A stretch of 61,550 bases of DNA. Source: Lysobacterales bacterium (lineage in GTDB: Bacteria > Pseudomonadota > Gammaproteobacteria > Xanthomonadales > Marinicellaceae). Position numbers and translations under genes: made by a program. A model generated the notes under the pieces. That model did no database searches, was not told where the DNA came from, and worked only from the letters and a program-made list of their open reading frames with translations. The stretch is from contig JAGRJR010000009.1 of the NCBI GenBank assembly GCA_020442635.1, positions 1 to 61,550 on the forward strand, given 5' to 3'. Below are positions 1 to 8,886 of this stretch, one piece after another. How positions within the stretch are numbered: the first letter of the stretch is position 1; every line of letters begins with the position of its first letter.

Positions 1-94
1 TATTGCTAAAACTAAAAAAGTTGCGGTGGCAAACCAACTACTGGATGGCATAGACAAGTTTGTGGTTAAGCCCATTACGGCAATCAAAATGTAA
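1..94 (+). CDS. C-terminal end of an unknown protein (5' truncated by window edge)
   Basis: An open frame enters from the left edge and stops with TAA at 92-94, giving about 30 residues that end in DKFVVKPITAIKM. The stretch 'GIDKFVVKPI' loosely resembles the end of a response-regulator receiver domain (the conserved KP after beta-5). The fragment is far too short to assign a family. It is co-directional with nothing downstream. Confidence 0.4.
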   Translation, partial: IAKTKKVAVANQLLDGIDKFVVKPITAIKM

Positions 95-113
95 ATAAAT
101 GATAAGATAGTAA

Positions 114-142
114 TACCGGCGGGTCTTTTTTTTTTTTTTTTT
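114..142 (+). terminator. Possible terminator with 17-T run after the partial gene
   Basis: A GC-rich patch (ACCGGCGGGT) is followed by an uninterrupted run of 17 T at 126-142, just downstream of the stop at 94. The possible stem is only ACC/GGT, so a canonical rho-independent hairpin is weak. The long T run is also a likely site of length variation or sequencing error. Confidence 0.3.
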
Positions 143-197
143 ATTTCTTGATTATTTAATTAAACTTATTATACACAAATTTTGCTTGAAAAAGTTT

Positions 198-608
198 TCA
201 AAACCACCCAATCACAGCGCCCATTAATGTCAATGCCAGAGTTGAGTAGCCGGCGTTAATGGCGAGAATTTTCCAGTTGCGGCCTTCGAAGCTGTAATGG
301 ACACCCATAAATGGAGTGACGATACCAAGACCAATGAAGAAACCATTCATGGCGCCGTAGTGCAGGTCGGCATCGGGTTCAATGAATAAAGACAATACCA
401 CGGCTGCGAGAAAAGTCCAGATGATGGCTTTGCCGAAAACAGGGGCTGGATTGCGTTTATTGATTTCATCTTCTGTCAGCCCGAAGGCTTTCATCCACGG
501 TTTGTTGAATAACGGGCCGTACCAAATACCACCCAGTATAAAAGCTGTGAAGGTTGCTATGACGACAGCGAGCCAGTTTATTTGGTTTAAATCAAAATGT
601 ATGTGCAT
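198..608 (-). CDS. DUF1761 family small integral membrane protein
   Basis: A 136-residue protein with four hydrophobic segments. The first, starting 'INWLAVVIATFTAF', is followed by GGIWYGPLFNKPWMKAFG, the W-Y-x-P-L...W motif typical of DUF1761. The biochemical role of the family is unknown. I chose the ATG at 606-608 (MHIHFDLNQ) because AAAGAGAAC lies just upstream and because a longer frame to 659 would overlap the preceding gene's 3' end. It lies 22 bp downstream of the diguanylate cyclase gene on the same strand, so the two are probably co-transcribed. Confidence 0.8.
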   Translation of the reverse strand: MHIHFDLNQINWLAVVIATFTAFILGGIWYGPLFNKPWMKAFGLTEDEINKRNPAPVFGKAIIWTFLAAVVLSLFIEPDADLHYGAMNGFFIGLGIVTPFMGVHYSFEGRNWKILAINAGYSTLALTLMGAVIGWF

Positions 609-630
609 GTTGTTCTCTTTATCAATGAAT

Positions 631-3531
631 TTAGTTTTCCTCTGTAGCCAGCTCATCAAACATCACCACGCGGTTTCTGCCGGAGGCTTTGGCGTGGTAG
701 AGGGCTTTGTCGGCGTCGTCTATCAAGTTGAAGACTTCTTTGGCGTCAGTTATGGGCTCGTTGTTTTTGCTCAGTATCACGCCAACGGAAACGCTGATGT
801 TGTTTTTTTGATGGGTGTTTTGCCGGATAGTTTCAGCGACAGTTTGGGCGTATTGCTGGTGAACATCGGGCAGTATGACTAAAAATTCCTCGCCGCCGTA
901 TCTGGCCACCAGGTCGACTTTTCTGGTGACACTGGCTGACAATGATTGGGCAAATTGTTCCAGTAATTGATCACCTGCCAGGTGACCGTGAGTGTCGTTG
1001 TATTGTTTGAAATGGTCGATGTCGAGCATCAATACGGCGATTGAGCTGGCTTTGGTTTTGATCAGTTGATTGATGTATTTGTCGAGGAACAAGCGGTTTG
1101 AAAGTCCGGTTAAGCTGTCTTTGTGAGCCAATTCCTGTAAGGCCTGATTGGCCATTTTCAGGGCCAGGGTTTTTTCATTGATGGTTTGTTTCAAAGCTTG
1201 TTTTTGTATTTCATGCCTTTTTTCACGCCAACGCAGATAAGCACTGAGCAAGAAGATCAGCAACAAAATCGAACCCAACGTCCATATCAGTTGTGCCCAT
1301 TGGGTTTGATACCAAACAGGCTCAATAACAAAAGCCAATGGTTCGCTGAGGTGTGCTGAGCCATGGACATCTATGGCTTTGACCTGAAACTCATAATTAC
1401 CAGCTGGCAATTCAAGGAAACTGGCTTCGGTGTTATGACTCAATGGTGACCAGTCGCTGTTGTGGCCCGCTAAGCGGTATTGATAGCGAGTTTGGCCTGA
1501 GTTTTTGAGGTCGGTGAAAGCATATTGGAAGGTTAAACTGCCTTTGTCAATGACCAGTGGCGTTGGGTTCTTGATGGGTAAATTGATGTGCCCAGGCTTA
1601 TTCTTTGGGCTGAGTTTGGCCGAAGTGATCATCAGTGTGCCGCTGGGCTTGCTCTTAGCAGACATTTCATCAGGCAGGTAACTTAAAATCACACTATTGG
1701 CAGATAATTTGATTTGGTTATCGACAAACTCGATATCATACAAGCCTCCTTGAACATAGGGTGTGCCATCAATTTCCAGCCAATTGTTTGGCGCTTGCAT
1801 CAAAAACAATTTTGTGGCGCTGATGGCCCACAGCTGTCTGTTCGGTGCCATCCCTAAACTGGATAGGTCTTGTGGCGACAAAACATCAGCAAGTCCCCAT
1901 AGGTTTGCCTCTTTGAGTTTTTCATTTTCCCAAAGATAGTAGTTATTAGGAGTCACGGCTATGGTTTGGTTATTTGGACCCTCGAACAACAACAGTTCAC
2001 TGATGTCTTGATCAAGCAACTCATCTTGTTGAGTCAGGTCAACTGTGGCTTCAACACTTTTGTTTTGATTGTTGTAGTTAACTTTTATAAATTCACCAGA
2101 AACCGTAGCTATCAATAAGGTATCTTCTGAGAGTTCAGTGACACCGTTGGGTTTGCCGGTGGCTACAACCCAATCGGACCAACTGTTTTGGTCATTAACT
2201 AAAATCCGGGTATCCAGTTCGGTATAGGTAATGTATTGCTGATCATGGAATTTGGATTTCTGAAAAACACGTGGGTATATAACGTCTGAGAGAATGGTCT
2301 TTTCGTTGTTTTTTATCAATGAGATATAGTGCGAGTCAGCCAATAAAATTTCTTCATCATTCAGCGGCATTAAATTCCAGGCTTCTTGTGGTGTCCAATT
2401 CAGTCGCTGGAATGTATTACTGTAGCCGTTGGGCTGCATACTTTGTTCGACAAACACCCCAGATCTTGAGGTCACATACAGTTGATTGTTCCAGGTGGCT
2501 AAATCAAAAATATCACTACTTAAACCGGTTTTGCTGTCTTGTATGCGCCATGGACTGGGCCAGGTGAGATGAAAAATTTTAAAGTTGGATAAAATCAATA
2601 ATCCACCATCTTTGGCAACAATAATTGCAGCAATCCAATCACTGGAAATTTGAAATGTTTCTGCCTTACCCGTTGTGAAATCCAAAAAAATCAATTCACC
2701 GTCTTTACCACCCAGTAGCAGTTTGTTGTTGCTTATCGGTAAAGATGTGGCATAACTACCGAGTTCGGGTAATGGAATGTCAAAAGTAATGGGTTTGACT
2801 GCTTCATTTTCAATGATTCGCCAATTATCAGTGAGTGATCGAATAAAAACCTGGTCCTTATTAATGGGATCAAATTGATAAACCAGGCTGTTGTCATCCA
2901 GGTGAATGAGGCTTTCAACCCATTGTTCATCCTGTAACTGTTTCATGCCTTCAGTGCGATCCTGAAGTAATAGTCGACTGTCTTGACACAAGATGCCACC
3001 TAACCTGTGTTCAAAAGACCAGCTATTGATATTCCCGGTGTCTGGATTGAGTTCAAATATATGGTTTAAGGCTTTGAAGTAAATGTGTTGGTTACAGCTG
3101 ATGATGTCCCAAATACTGGCGAAAGCAACAAAATCTTCCTGAGGTGTGAGGTCAATGAATTCATATTGACCATATTGATTTCTAGAGATATACCCAAAAA
3201 AATCAAATCCACCGACATAAACACGTTCTACACCATCAAAATAAAGTACTCTGGTAAGAATGGTGTCTGGAATCAGTAAGGTTTGCCAATTATATCCATC
3301 AAATATCTTGATGCCTTTTTCATAGGATAAATAAATGACATTGTTATGATCCTGAGCCATATCAAAATAAGTAATGTAAGGCTCAGAAGGTACTTCAATT
3401 TCAGTGATAGGCGGTCGCCCCACTGTTTTGGCAACCGCCAAATAACTGAAGAAAAAACACACAAAACCAAGTAACCATCTGTGAGATGTTATTGTTATTT
3501 GGTCGCTATTGTTAATTTCCCCAGATCGCAT
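631..3531 (-). CDS. Beta-propeller/Y_Y_Y sensor with GGDEF diguanylate cyclase
   Basis: A 966-residue membrane sensor predicted to make cyclic di-GMP. A signal/anchor segment lies at about 19-34. It is followed by roughly 600 residues of repeated beta-strand motifs (two-component-regulator propeller type), then a Y_Y_Y-like Ig domain (around 'YQYRLAGHNSDWSPL') and a transmembrane helix at about 747-765. A short coiled coil leads to a GGDEF domain at about 800-960. The active-site loop is GGEEF (879-883). An RKVD inhibitory I-site lies nine residues before it, so the enzyme looks active and product-inhibited. The architecture matches the large periplasmic-propeller sensors known in Xanthomonadales and Alteromonadales. 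The ligand is unknown. The DUF1761 gene follows closely. Confidence 0.92.
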   Translation of the reverse strand: MRSGEINNSDQITITSHRWLLGFVCFFFSYLAVAKTVGRPPITEIEVPSEPYITYFDMAQDHNNVIYLSYEKGIKIFDGYNWQTLLIPDTILTRVLYFDGVERVYVGGFDFFGYISRNQYGQYEFIDLTPQEDFVAFASIWDIISCNQHIYFKALNHIFELNPDTGNINSWSFEHRLGGILCQDSRLLLQDRTEGMKQLQDEQWVESLIHLDDNSLVYQFDPINKDQVFIRSLTDNWRIIENEAVKPITFDIPLPELGSYATSLPISNNKLLLGGKDGELIFLDFTTGKAETFQISSDWIAAIIVAKDGGLLILSNFKIFHLTWPSPWRIQDSKTGLSSDIFDLATWNNQLYVTSRSGVFVEQSMQPNGYSNTFQRLNWTPQEAWNLMPLNDEEILLADSHYISLIKNNEKTILSDVIYPRVFQKSKFHDQQYITYTELDTRILVNDQNSWSDWVVATGKPNGVTELSEDTLLIATVSGEFIKVNYNNQNKSVEATVDLTQQDELLDQDISELLLFEGPNNQTIAVTPNNYYLWENEKLKEANLWGLADVLSPQDLSSLGMAPNRQLWAISATKLFLMQAPNNWLEIDGTPYVQGGLYDIEFVDNQIKLSANSVILSYLPDEMSAKSKPSGTLMITSAKLSPKNKPGHINLPIKNPTPLVIDKGSLTFQYAFTDLKNSGQTRYQYRLAGHNSDWSPLSHNTEASFLELPAGNYEFQVKAIDVHGSAHLSEPLAFVIEPVWYQTQWAQLIWTLGSILLLIFLLSAYLRWREKRHEIQKQALKQTINEKTLALKMANQALQELAHKDSLTGLSNRLFLDKYINQLIKTKASSIAVLMLDIDHFKQYNDTHGHLAGDQLLEQFAQSLSASVTRKVDLVARYGGEEFLVILPDVHQQYAQTVAETIRQNTHQKNNISVSVGVILSKNNEPITDAKEVFNLIDDADKALYHAKASGRNRVVMFDELATEEN

Positions 3532-3626
3532 AGCAATGTAATTTCTGTTTATCCTATAAGAATAACAGAAATTATCAGCTTGCGGAAACTATTTAGTCTA
3601 AGGTTTATAGTCGGTTTATTAAGAGC

Positions 3627-3651
3627 AAAAAAACCTCCAAATGCTGGAGGT
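3627..3651 (-). terminator. Rho-independent terminator of typA (bidirectional)
   Basis: Perfect 7-bp stem ACCTCCA (3633-3639) / TGGAGGT (3645-3651) with a 5-nt loop. On the minus strand it comes 9 nt after the typA stop and is followed by seven T. On the plus strand it is followed by six T (3653-3658), so it can work both ways. Confidence 0.9.
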
Positions 3652-3660
3652 CTTTTTTAA

Positions 3661-5481
3661 TCAGGATGCTTCGCGACTGGCGCGTTTGCGTTCATGTTCG
3701 AGCAGGAAACGTTTACGCACACGAATTTCATCGGGTGTTACCTCTACCAGTTCATCGTCTTCAATGAATTCCATGGATTGCTCCAGAGTCATTCTAATGG
3801 GTGGCACCAGGTTCAATGCATCATCTTTACCCGCGGCACGAACATTGGTTAGCTGTTTGCCTTTCAGTGGATTAACGGTCAGGTCATTGTCTCTTGAGTG
3901 AATGCCGATAACTTGGCCTTCATAAACGTCAACATTGGCATCGATCAGCAAGCGACCACGGTCCTGCAGGTTAAACAGGGCATATCCCAGAGCTTTCCCT
4001 GTACCATTGGAAATCAACACACCATTTTTACGGCTGCGCTCTATGTTGTTGAGTTTGCGATCATAATGGTCAAAAACGTGGGTCAAGATACCTGAGCCAG
4101 AAGTGGTGGTTTTAAATTCTGATTGGTAACCAATCAAACCACGAGCAGGGATGATAAAGTTCATACGAACCCGACCGGTCGCATCGGGTACGATGTCTTT
4201 TACCTCTGCACGACGACCCAATAACTGTTCCATGACCGAACCTTGATGTTCTTGTTCTATATCAACCACCAAATCTTCATAAGGTTCACACATTTGACCA
4301 TCAATTTCACGATAGATGACCTGTGGACGTGAAATCGCCAGTTCAAAACCTTCGCGTCGCATGGTCTCAATCAATACCGATAGATGGAGTTCGCCACGAC
4401 CAGAAACTTTGAATTGATCTGAGTTTGCGGTTTCTTCAACACGCAAAGCCACGTTGTAAGTGGTTTCACGCTCCAAACGGTCTTTGATTTGACGTGAGGT
4501 CAAAAATTTACCGCTTTTGCCAGCAAAAGGTGAGTCGTTGACACAAAACAACATCGAAATGGTGGGCTCGTCAACAGTCAGTGGCGGTAAGGCCTCAACG
4601 TTATCACGATCACACAAAGTGTCAGAAATACCTATGCTGTCAATGCCTGAAACAGCCACAATATCACCCGCTGATGCTTCATTGACCTCAATGCGTTCTA
4701 ACCCTTTGAAACCAAAGATTTTCAAAATACGGCCATTGCGAGTATTGCCATCGGCGTCAATCACAGTCACTGGCGTGTTGGTTTTGACCGAGCCTTTCTT
4801 GATGCGGCCAATACCAATCAGACCTAAAAAGCTGTTGTAGTCGAGCGTTGAAACCTGCATTTGGAAAGGTGCATCTACGTCCACATCGGGTGGTGAAACT
4901 TTTTGCGTAATGGTTTCAAACAAGGGACGCATGTCGCCATCTCTGACATCATCTTCTTCAGAAGCATAGCCATTAATGGCTGAGGCATAAATGATTGGAA
5001 AGTCCAATTGTTCATCGGTAGCACCCAACGAATCAAACAAGTCAAAAGTTTGATCAATCACCCATTGAATTCTCGCTCCATCACGATCGACTTTATTCAC
5101 CACAACTACCGGTGTGAAGCCCATTTCAAAGGCTTTTTGAGTCACAAATCGAGTTTGTGGCATCGGTCCATCAACCGCGTCCACAAGTAACAGCACCGAA
5201 TCTACCATACTTAATACACGCTCAACCTCACCACCAAAGTCAGCATGGCCAGGGGTGTCCACGATGTTGATTTTATAACCTTCCCATTCGATGGAAGTGT
5301 TCTTGGACAAAATAGTGATACCGCGTTCTTTCTCCAAATCATTGGAGTCCATCAAACGATTAGGATCATCGGCTCGATCACCTAATGTACCTGATTGTTT
5401 TAAAAGTTCATCAACGAGAGTGGTTTTGCCATGGTCAACGTGAGCGATGATGGCAATATTTCTGATGTTATCTGTAGACAT
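3661..5481 (-). CDS. typA: Ribosome-associated GTPase TypA/BipA
   Basis: A 606-residue translational GTPase (E. coli protein about 607) that binds the 70S ribosome and affects 50S assembly, cold growth and stress or virulence gene expression. The GTPase motifs are intact: AHVDHGKTT (13-21), DTPGH (75-79) and NKVD (129-132). EF-Tu domain 2, EF-G domain III/V-like regions and the BipA-specific C-terminal domain follow. I chose the ATG at 5479-5481, which starts [18 protein letters not shown] as in known BipA. The longer frame begins with TTG and adds 16 unlikely residues. It is a single-gene unit, divergent from htpX, with its own terminator. Confidence 0.97.
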   Translation of the reverse strand: MSTDNIRNIAIIAHVDHGKTTLVDELLKQSGTLGDRADDPNRLMDSNDLEKERGITILSKNTSIEWEGYKINIVDTPGHADFGGEVERVLSMVDSVLLLVDAVDGPMPQTRFVTQKAFEMGFTPVVVVNKVDRDGARIQWVIDQTFDLFDSLGATDEQLDFPIIYASAINGYASEEDDVRDGDMRPLFETITQKVSPPDVDVDAPFQMQVSTLDYNSFLGLIGIGRIKKGSVKTNTPVTVIDADGNTRNGRILKIFGFKGLERIEVNEASAGDIVAVSGIDSIGISDTLCDRDNVEALPPLTVDEPTISMLFCVNDSPFAGKSGKFLTSRQIKDRLERETTYNVALRVEETANSDQFKVSGRGELHLSVLIETMRREGFELAISRPQVIYREIDGQMCEPYEDLVVDIEQEHQGSVMEQLLGRRAEVKDIVPDATGRVRMNFIIPARGLIGYQSEFKTTTSGSGILTHVFDHYDRKLNNIERSRKNGVLISNGTGKALGYALFNLQDRGRLLIDANVDVYEGQVIGIHSRDNDLTVNPLKGKQLTNVRAAGKDDALNLVPPIRMTLEQSMEFIEDDELVEVTPDEIRVRKRFLLEHERKRASREAS

Positions 5482-5511
5482 ATTGAGCTGCCGGAGCTTT
5501 AAAAGCCGCGC

Positions 5512-5517
5512 ATTATA
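5512..5517 (-). promoter_or_regulatory. Probable -10 box for typA
   Basis: A perfect TATAAT reads on the minus strand about 30 bp upstream of the typA start codon. No strong -35 is seen 17 bp further up, so this is only a partial promoter call. Confidence 0.4.
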
Positions 5518-5602
5518 GCGTAACAACAATAAATTATTGCTACTTTTGCCCCAAGATGGGTTTATTTGTGCTATTTTCTTTTAAATAGGACTTTTGGCAG
5601 GC

Positions 5603-5630
5603 TTGAGGTTTGCTTTGTTGAACCTATAAA
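5603..5630 (+). promoter_or_regulatory. Probable promoter of htpX
   Basis: TTGAGG (5603-5608), a 16-bp spacer and TATAAA (5625-5630) form a good sigma-70-like promoter 57 bp upstream of the chosen htpX start. The same bases read as CTTGAG-N15-CCTATAA, which partly resembles a heat-shock promoter. Heat-shock/Cpx control of htpX is known in E. coli, but I cannot tell which applies here. Confidence 0.45.
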
Positions 5631-5638
5631 GAGTGAAG

Positions 5639-5656
5639 GAATCTAAGGGTAGATTC
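5639..5656 (+). promoter_or_regulatory. Inverted repeat in the htpX leader
   Basis: GAATCTA-AGGG-TAGATTC is a perfect 7-bp inverted repeat with a 4-nt loop. It lies between the predicted -10 box and the htpX start, about 30 nt before the ATG. It could be an mRNA hairpin or an operator. Confidence 0.35.
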
Positions 5657-5686
5657 TAGGAATTGTTTGATTTAAAGGTAATGTTG

Positions 5687-6589
5687 ATGAAAAGAGTGTT
5701 GTTATTTGTGGCCACTAACATCGCAGTGTTGGCGGTAATTTCGGTGGTAATGCGGCTATTTGGTTTTGACCACTACATGACGCAAAATGGTTTGAATTAT
5801 ACGGCTTTAGCGGTGTTTTCAATTCTTTGGGGATCTGTGGGTTCGTTTATCTCTTTGGCGATGTCGAAGTGGATGGCAAAAAAATCCATGGGTGTTCATG
5901 TGATCGAACAACCTCGCAATGCTGATGAGCAATGGTTGGTAGATACAGTGCGTAGACAAGCTGAAGCTGCAGGAATAGGCATGCCAGAAGTGGGGGTGTT
6001 TAACTCGCCCAGCCCGAATGCTTTTGCCACAGGCATGAAGAAAAATGATTCACTGGTGGCAGTCAGTACCGGCTTGTTACAAACCATGAAGCGCAATGAA
6101 GTAGAAGCGGTTTTGGGTCATGAAGTGGCGCATGTTGCTAATGGTGATATGGTGACTATGGCATTGATTCAGGGCATCCTTAATGCCTTTGTGATTTTCT
6201 TTTCACGTATCATCGGTTATGCCATAGCAGCGGCCTCACGTGATTCAAGAGGCGGTGGCTATACCATGGGTTCATTTATTGGTACATTGATTGCACAAAT
6301 TATTCTCGGCTTCTTGGCAGCCATTATTATTAACTCCTTTTCGAGGTGGCGTGAGTTTCATGCCGATGAGGGTGGCGCCAATTTGGCAGGTAATCAAAAC
6401 ATGATTGATGCCTTAAAAGCATTGCAACGCAGCACCAGAACTGAAAAATTGGAAGGTGAATTTGCTGCTTTCGGTATTTCAGGCGGTAAAGCCACCTTGG
6501 CCAAGTTATTCTCTACGCATCCACCCTTGGAAGATCGCATTGCTGCATTGGAAAAAGCGCAGTACGGTGACAATACGGTAGTCAGTTAA
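5687..6589 (+). CDS. htpX: Membrane zinc metalloprotease HtpX
   Basis: A 300-residue M48B inner-membrane protease that degrades misfolded membrane proteins. It has two N-terminal transmembrane helices, the zinc motif HEVAH (about 145-149) followed by NGDMVTM, two more hydrophobic segments, and the third-ligand motif REFHADEGGANL. It resembles E. coli HtpX throughout, including IEQPRN and the C-terminal STHPPLEDRI. I chose the ATG at 5687 (MKRVLLFVATNIAV). AAAGG lies 8 nt before this ATG but only 2 nt before the ATG at 5681, and the frame's first codon is TTG. The GNAT gene follows after 3 bp and is probably co-transcribed. Confidence 0.96.
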   Translation: MKRVLLFVATNIAVLAVISVVMRLFGFDHYMTQNGLNYTALAVFSILWGSVGSFISLAMSKWMAKKSMGVHVIEQPRNADEQWLVDTVRRQAEAAGIGMPEVGVFNSPSPNAFATGMKKNDSLVAVSTGLLQTMKRNEVEAVLGHEVAHVANGDMVTMALIQGILNAFVIFFSRIIGYAIAAASRDSRGGGYTMGSFIGTLIAQIILGFLAAIIINSFSRWREFHADEGGANLAGNQNMIDALKALQRSTRTEKLEGEFAAFGISGGKATLAKLFSTHPPLEDRIAALEKAQYGDNTVVS

Positions 6590-6592
6590 GCC

Positions 6593-7147
6593 ATGTCCAT
6601 GCTTTTAGCTGGACAAACCAGTGCGAGACTCAACTATCGAAAAGTGAGGCAAGCAGATTTTGAAATCTGGTTGCCTTTTTTTCAGGATCCGAGAACTTCT
6701 TTGCATTGGAACCTACCCAATGTTTCACCTGAACAACTTTGTAAAGATTGGTATCAATATCAATTTTATCGATATGCGCAAGGCTTGGGAGGGATGAATG
6801 CCATGGTTGAAAAACATACAGGTGATTTGGTTGGGCACTGTGGTCTGTTAATTCAAGAAGTGGATGGACAACAAGAACTCGAAATTGGTTATTCTTTATT
6901 GCCTGATTATTGGGGAAATGGTTATGCTACAGAAGCAGCCATAACGTGTCGGGATCATGCTTTTATCCATGATTTAAGTGATTCTGTGGTTTCAATAATA
7001 TCAACCACCAACCTGTCATCTGAAAAAGTGGCGCGTGCCAACAGTATGTCGCTGGATCACCAAACGGTTTACAAATCCAATCAGGTCAACATATTCAGAA
7101 TAAAACGGGCTGCATGGCTATCATTAAAGTCACTCGACAAGCGCTAA
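6593..7147 (+). CDS. GNAT family (RimJ/RimL-type) N-acetyltransferase
   Basis: A 184-residue acetyl-CoA-dependent acetyltransferase of the Acetyltransf_3 type. The core shows LVGHCGL (beta 4), LEIGYSLLPDYWGNGYATEAA (acetyl-CoA-binding region, with NGYATEA where Q/RxxGxG/A is usual) and the C-terminal ISTTNLSSEKVARANSMSL motif typical of RimJ-like enzymes. The substrate is unknown. Two starts are possible (6593 and 6599), and neither has a clear ribosome site. Its last 210 or so bases are duplicated about 2.1 kb downstream (9057-9293). The C-terminal codons lie inside the 5' arm of an 11-bp hairpin. Confidence 0.88.
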   Translation: MSMLLAGQTSARLNYRKVRQADFEIWLPFFQDPRTSLHWNLPNVSPEQLCKDWYQYQFYRYAQGLGGMNAMVEKHTGDLVGHCGLLIQEVDGQQELEIGYSLLPDYWGNGYATEAAITCRDHAFIHDLSDSVVSIISTTNLSSEKVARANSMSLDHQTVYKSNQVNIFRIKRAAWLSLKSLDKR

Positions 7148-7187
7148 AAAAAACAGTCTTGTCGAGTGATATAAGCAGTGCTTTATT
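6938..7187 (+). repeat. Direct repeat copy 1: 3' end of GNAT gene plus hairpin
   Basis: This copy is in frame with the intact GNAT gene and extends 40 bp past its stop. Compared with 9057-9293, the core 6968-7187 is about 97% identical by eye. Differences are GTG/GCC near the start, one A/G change and a changed hairpin loop. A 12-bp stretch (about 6960-6971) is absent from copy 2. Both copies have the same orientation. Confidence 0.9.
7131..7168 (+). terminator. 11-bp hairpin at the GNAT stop codon
   Basis: CACTCGACAAG (7131-7141) pairs perfectly with CTTGTCGAGTG (7158-7168) around a 16-nt A-rich loop. The arm encodes the last residues and the loop holds the stop codon. No T run follows, so this is an atypical terminator or an mRNA-stabilising hairpin. 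The same stem is kept in repeat copy 2 at 9238-9275. Confidence 0.5.
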
Positions 7188-7362
7188 AGGGTTCTTTAAT
7201 TTAATTAAAAGAGCAATTTTTTCGAAATGCTGCGTAAGTGATTGTTAGTATTGTACTTATTTCTTCGCCATGCTGTTTGAGAAATCAATCCTTATTTCTG
7301 CAAGCTCTTGAAGATCAAAACATTTGTCAATCAAGAAAAATTCATATAATACTGTAGAGTTT

Positions 7363-7403
7363 GATGAGGTGTCTGTGATTCGATACTAACACGACACCTC
7401 ATC
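7363..7403 (-). terminator. 11-bp inverted repeat downstream of the 7423-8250 gene
   Basis: GATGAGGTGTC (7363-7373) and GACACCTCATC (7393-7403) are perfect reverse complements with a 19-nt loop. They lie 20 bp past the minus-strand stop at 7423. There is no T run. It may be a terminator-like mRNA hairpin or the left structural end of the cassette. Confidence 0.4.
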
Positions 7404-7422
7404 AGAAAGAATGACAGGGCGT

Positions 7423-8250
7423 TTATGGGTCTGTTGGATTAAGAACTTCTCTCTCTTTGAACCAATCTGAATTAATTATTGTGTTCACCGAATTAATAGC
7501 CAAAATAAAATCATCAAATTGATTTGGTGTAACTTCTCGACGGACTAATTCAGGATATGAAAGATTGCATGTGACAGGGTCTATTTGACACAAGCCCTGC
7601 ATAATTTGACCATTCGCCGTACAATCTTCACCGGCATAACATTGGTATAAAAATATTAATTTTTCATTTCCCAGCAAAAAGTTAATATCTTTGGTGTTCA
7701 TTGTTTCTGCTAATTTTTCTCTGAATTCAAAATCAAACCTCAACAAGTATTCTAGCGATAAACTACTCAAATAGGGATCATCGTTTTTAATCAACGTATC
7801 TATGGCATCACCAAGAACATTGTTATCTTGTTCAAGTGAAGCAAGGGAAACTATAAAATCACTTCTATCTTTATGTTTTTTTAACAACTTTTCTGACTCT
7901 GAGGAATCTAGTGAGGAAAGATAATCGAACCAAATCTCGCAACGCGCAAGTGTTTGGTCAATCGACTCCAACAAATCTTGGTCTGCATTTTTAATAATAG
8001 AGTCTACATTTAATAAAAACTGTTCTTTGCTTTCCCCACATTCAACATAGGCCAAATATAAGTCACCTTCTTGATCTTTGTTTGTGGCATCTTCATTTTC
8101 TACTGGTATAGATTCAATAAGATTTTCAGGCCTCTGTTCTGAAACCTTCTGATCGACAGCCTCTGAGATAGCGTGCGAAGACATTTTTTTGTTGGCAATA
8201 ACAAACATTATCACCAACAAAAATAGAGTTATTATTATTTTATTAACCAC
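7423..8250 (-). CDS. Hypothetical membrane-anchored/periplasmic protein
   Basis: A 275-residue protein I do not recognise. An uncleaved-looking N-terminal hydrophobic segment (residues 3-20, IIITLFLLVIMFVIANKK) precedes a long, acidic, probably alpha-helical soluble region. Cysteines at CGESKEQ, RCEIWFDY, CYAGEDC, CQIDPVTC could form disulfides in the periplasm. It starts with GTG, overlapping the upstream exported-protein gene by 8 nt, so translational coupling is likely. The low-GC, Asp/Asn/Ser-rich composition and position inside the repeat-bounded cassette suggest acquired DNA. Confidence 0.6.
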   Translation of the reverse strand: MVNKIIITLFLLVIMFVIANKKMSSHAISEAVDQKVSEQRPENLIESIPVENEDATNKDQEGDLYLAYVECGESKEQFLLNVDSIIKNADQDLLESIDQTLARCEIWFDYLSSLDSSESEKLLKKHKDRSDFIVSLASLEQDNNVLGDAIDTLIKNDDPYLSSLSLEYLLRFDFEFREKLAETMNTKDINFLLGNEKLIFLYQCYAGEDCTANGQIMQGLCQIDPVTCNLSYPELVRREVTPNQFDDFILAINSVNTIINSDWFKEREVLNPTDP

Positions 8251-8797
8251 AGCTATTAGGTATCTCTAATGATAAAGGTCTGAACGAAGCGGTACATGAA
8301 AACACGCGATAGTCAGCAGTTTGTCCATTTGGAAGCTCAAATTCAAATATACTCTCAGCTGGGTATTGTCGGCAAAATGCAAATCTACCAATACCACCTG
8401 GTTTCATTGCTTTAAGCATTGCCGCTTTAAAGGCCAATGTAGCAGCATCGAATCTTTTGCCACTATGAGATGAACTACAGTTTAAATTTTGGTCTACCTC
8501 GATGGTTTCATCAGCGCCGCCACCGCCACCGCCACCGCCAGATGCATTCAATGCATAGGTAATGCCAATCACAAGCCTTTGTATGCTAAAATAAACAAAA
8601 CCAGTTACCTTAATTGGTGGCAACTCAACACAATCCGTTCCAACATCTCCTGAAAATGAGGCAGATAATCCAGAGTTAGTCTGAATGGAACTTTGCCCAT
8701 CACTTACAGGTCCACCAACATTTTGAATTGAATTGTCGCCGCAGGCAACGGCCAAAAAAGAACTAAAAGTCAGTGCTAAAAGTATAAGTTTCTTCAT
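8243..8797 (-). CDS. Hypothetical exported protein with polyglycine tract
   Basis: A 184-residue protein, not recognised. The start at 8795-8797 (MKKLILLALTFSSFLAVAC) has a strong GAAGGAGA ribosome site. The frame is open for another 31 residues upstream without support. The signal sequence ends in AVAC-GDN, either a non-canonical lipobox or a signal peptidase I site. Mid-protein there is a run of eight glycines, encoded by a CCGCCA-type repeat. Four or more Cys in the second half (NCSSSH, FCRQYP, FSCTAS, NSCG) suggest disulfides. It is the first gene of a coupled pair with the downstream anchored protein. Confidence 0.6.
   Translation of the reverse strand: MKKLILLALTFSSFLAVACGDNSIQNVGGPVSDGQSSIQTNSGLSASFSGDVGTDCVELPPIKVTGFVYFSIQRLVIGITYALNASGGGGGGGGADETIEVDQNLNCSSSHSGKRFDAATLAFKAAMLKAMKPGGIGRFAFCRQYPAESIFEFELPNGQTADYRVFSCTASFRPLSLEIPNSCG
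8517..8539. repeat. Short GC-rich tandem repeat encoding polyglycine
   Basis: A (CCGCCA)n-type hexamer repeat of about four units inside the 8243-8797 gene codes for the Gly run. It is in frame and may vary in length by slippage. Confidence 0.6.
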
Positions 8798-8886
8798 TAA
8801 AAAATCTCCTTCTATAATTAAATTAAAACACACACTTTTAATTGCACACGGGGTGCATGCTATCATATTTTTTGTACATATAACAA

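Noticed and set aside
382..882. 166-aa plus-strand open frame
   Set aside because: Antisense to the DUF1761 and GGDEF genes, no family resemblance, no ribosome site.
7188..7422. Integron attC-like site near the inverted repeats
   Set aside because: The 11-bp inverted repeats lack the RYYYAAC/GTTRRRY core sites and no integrase is nearby.
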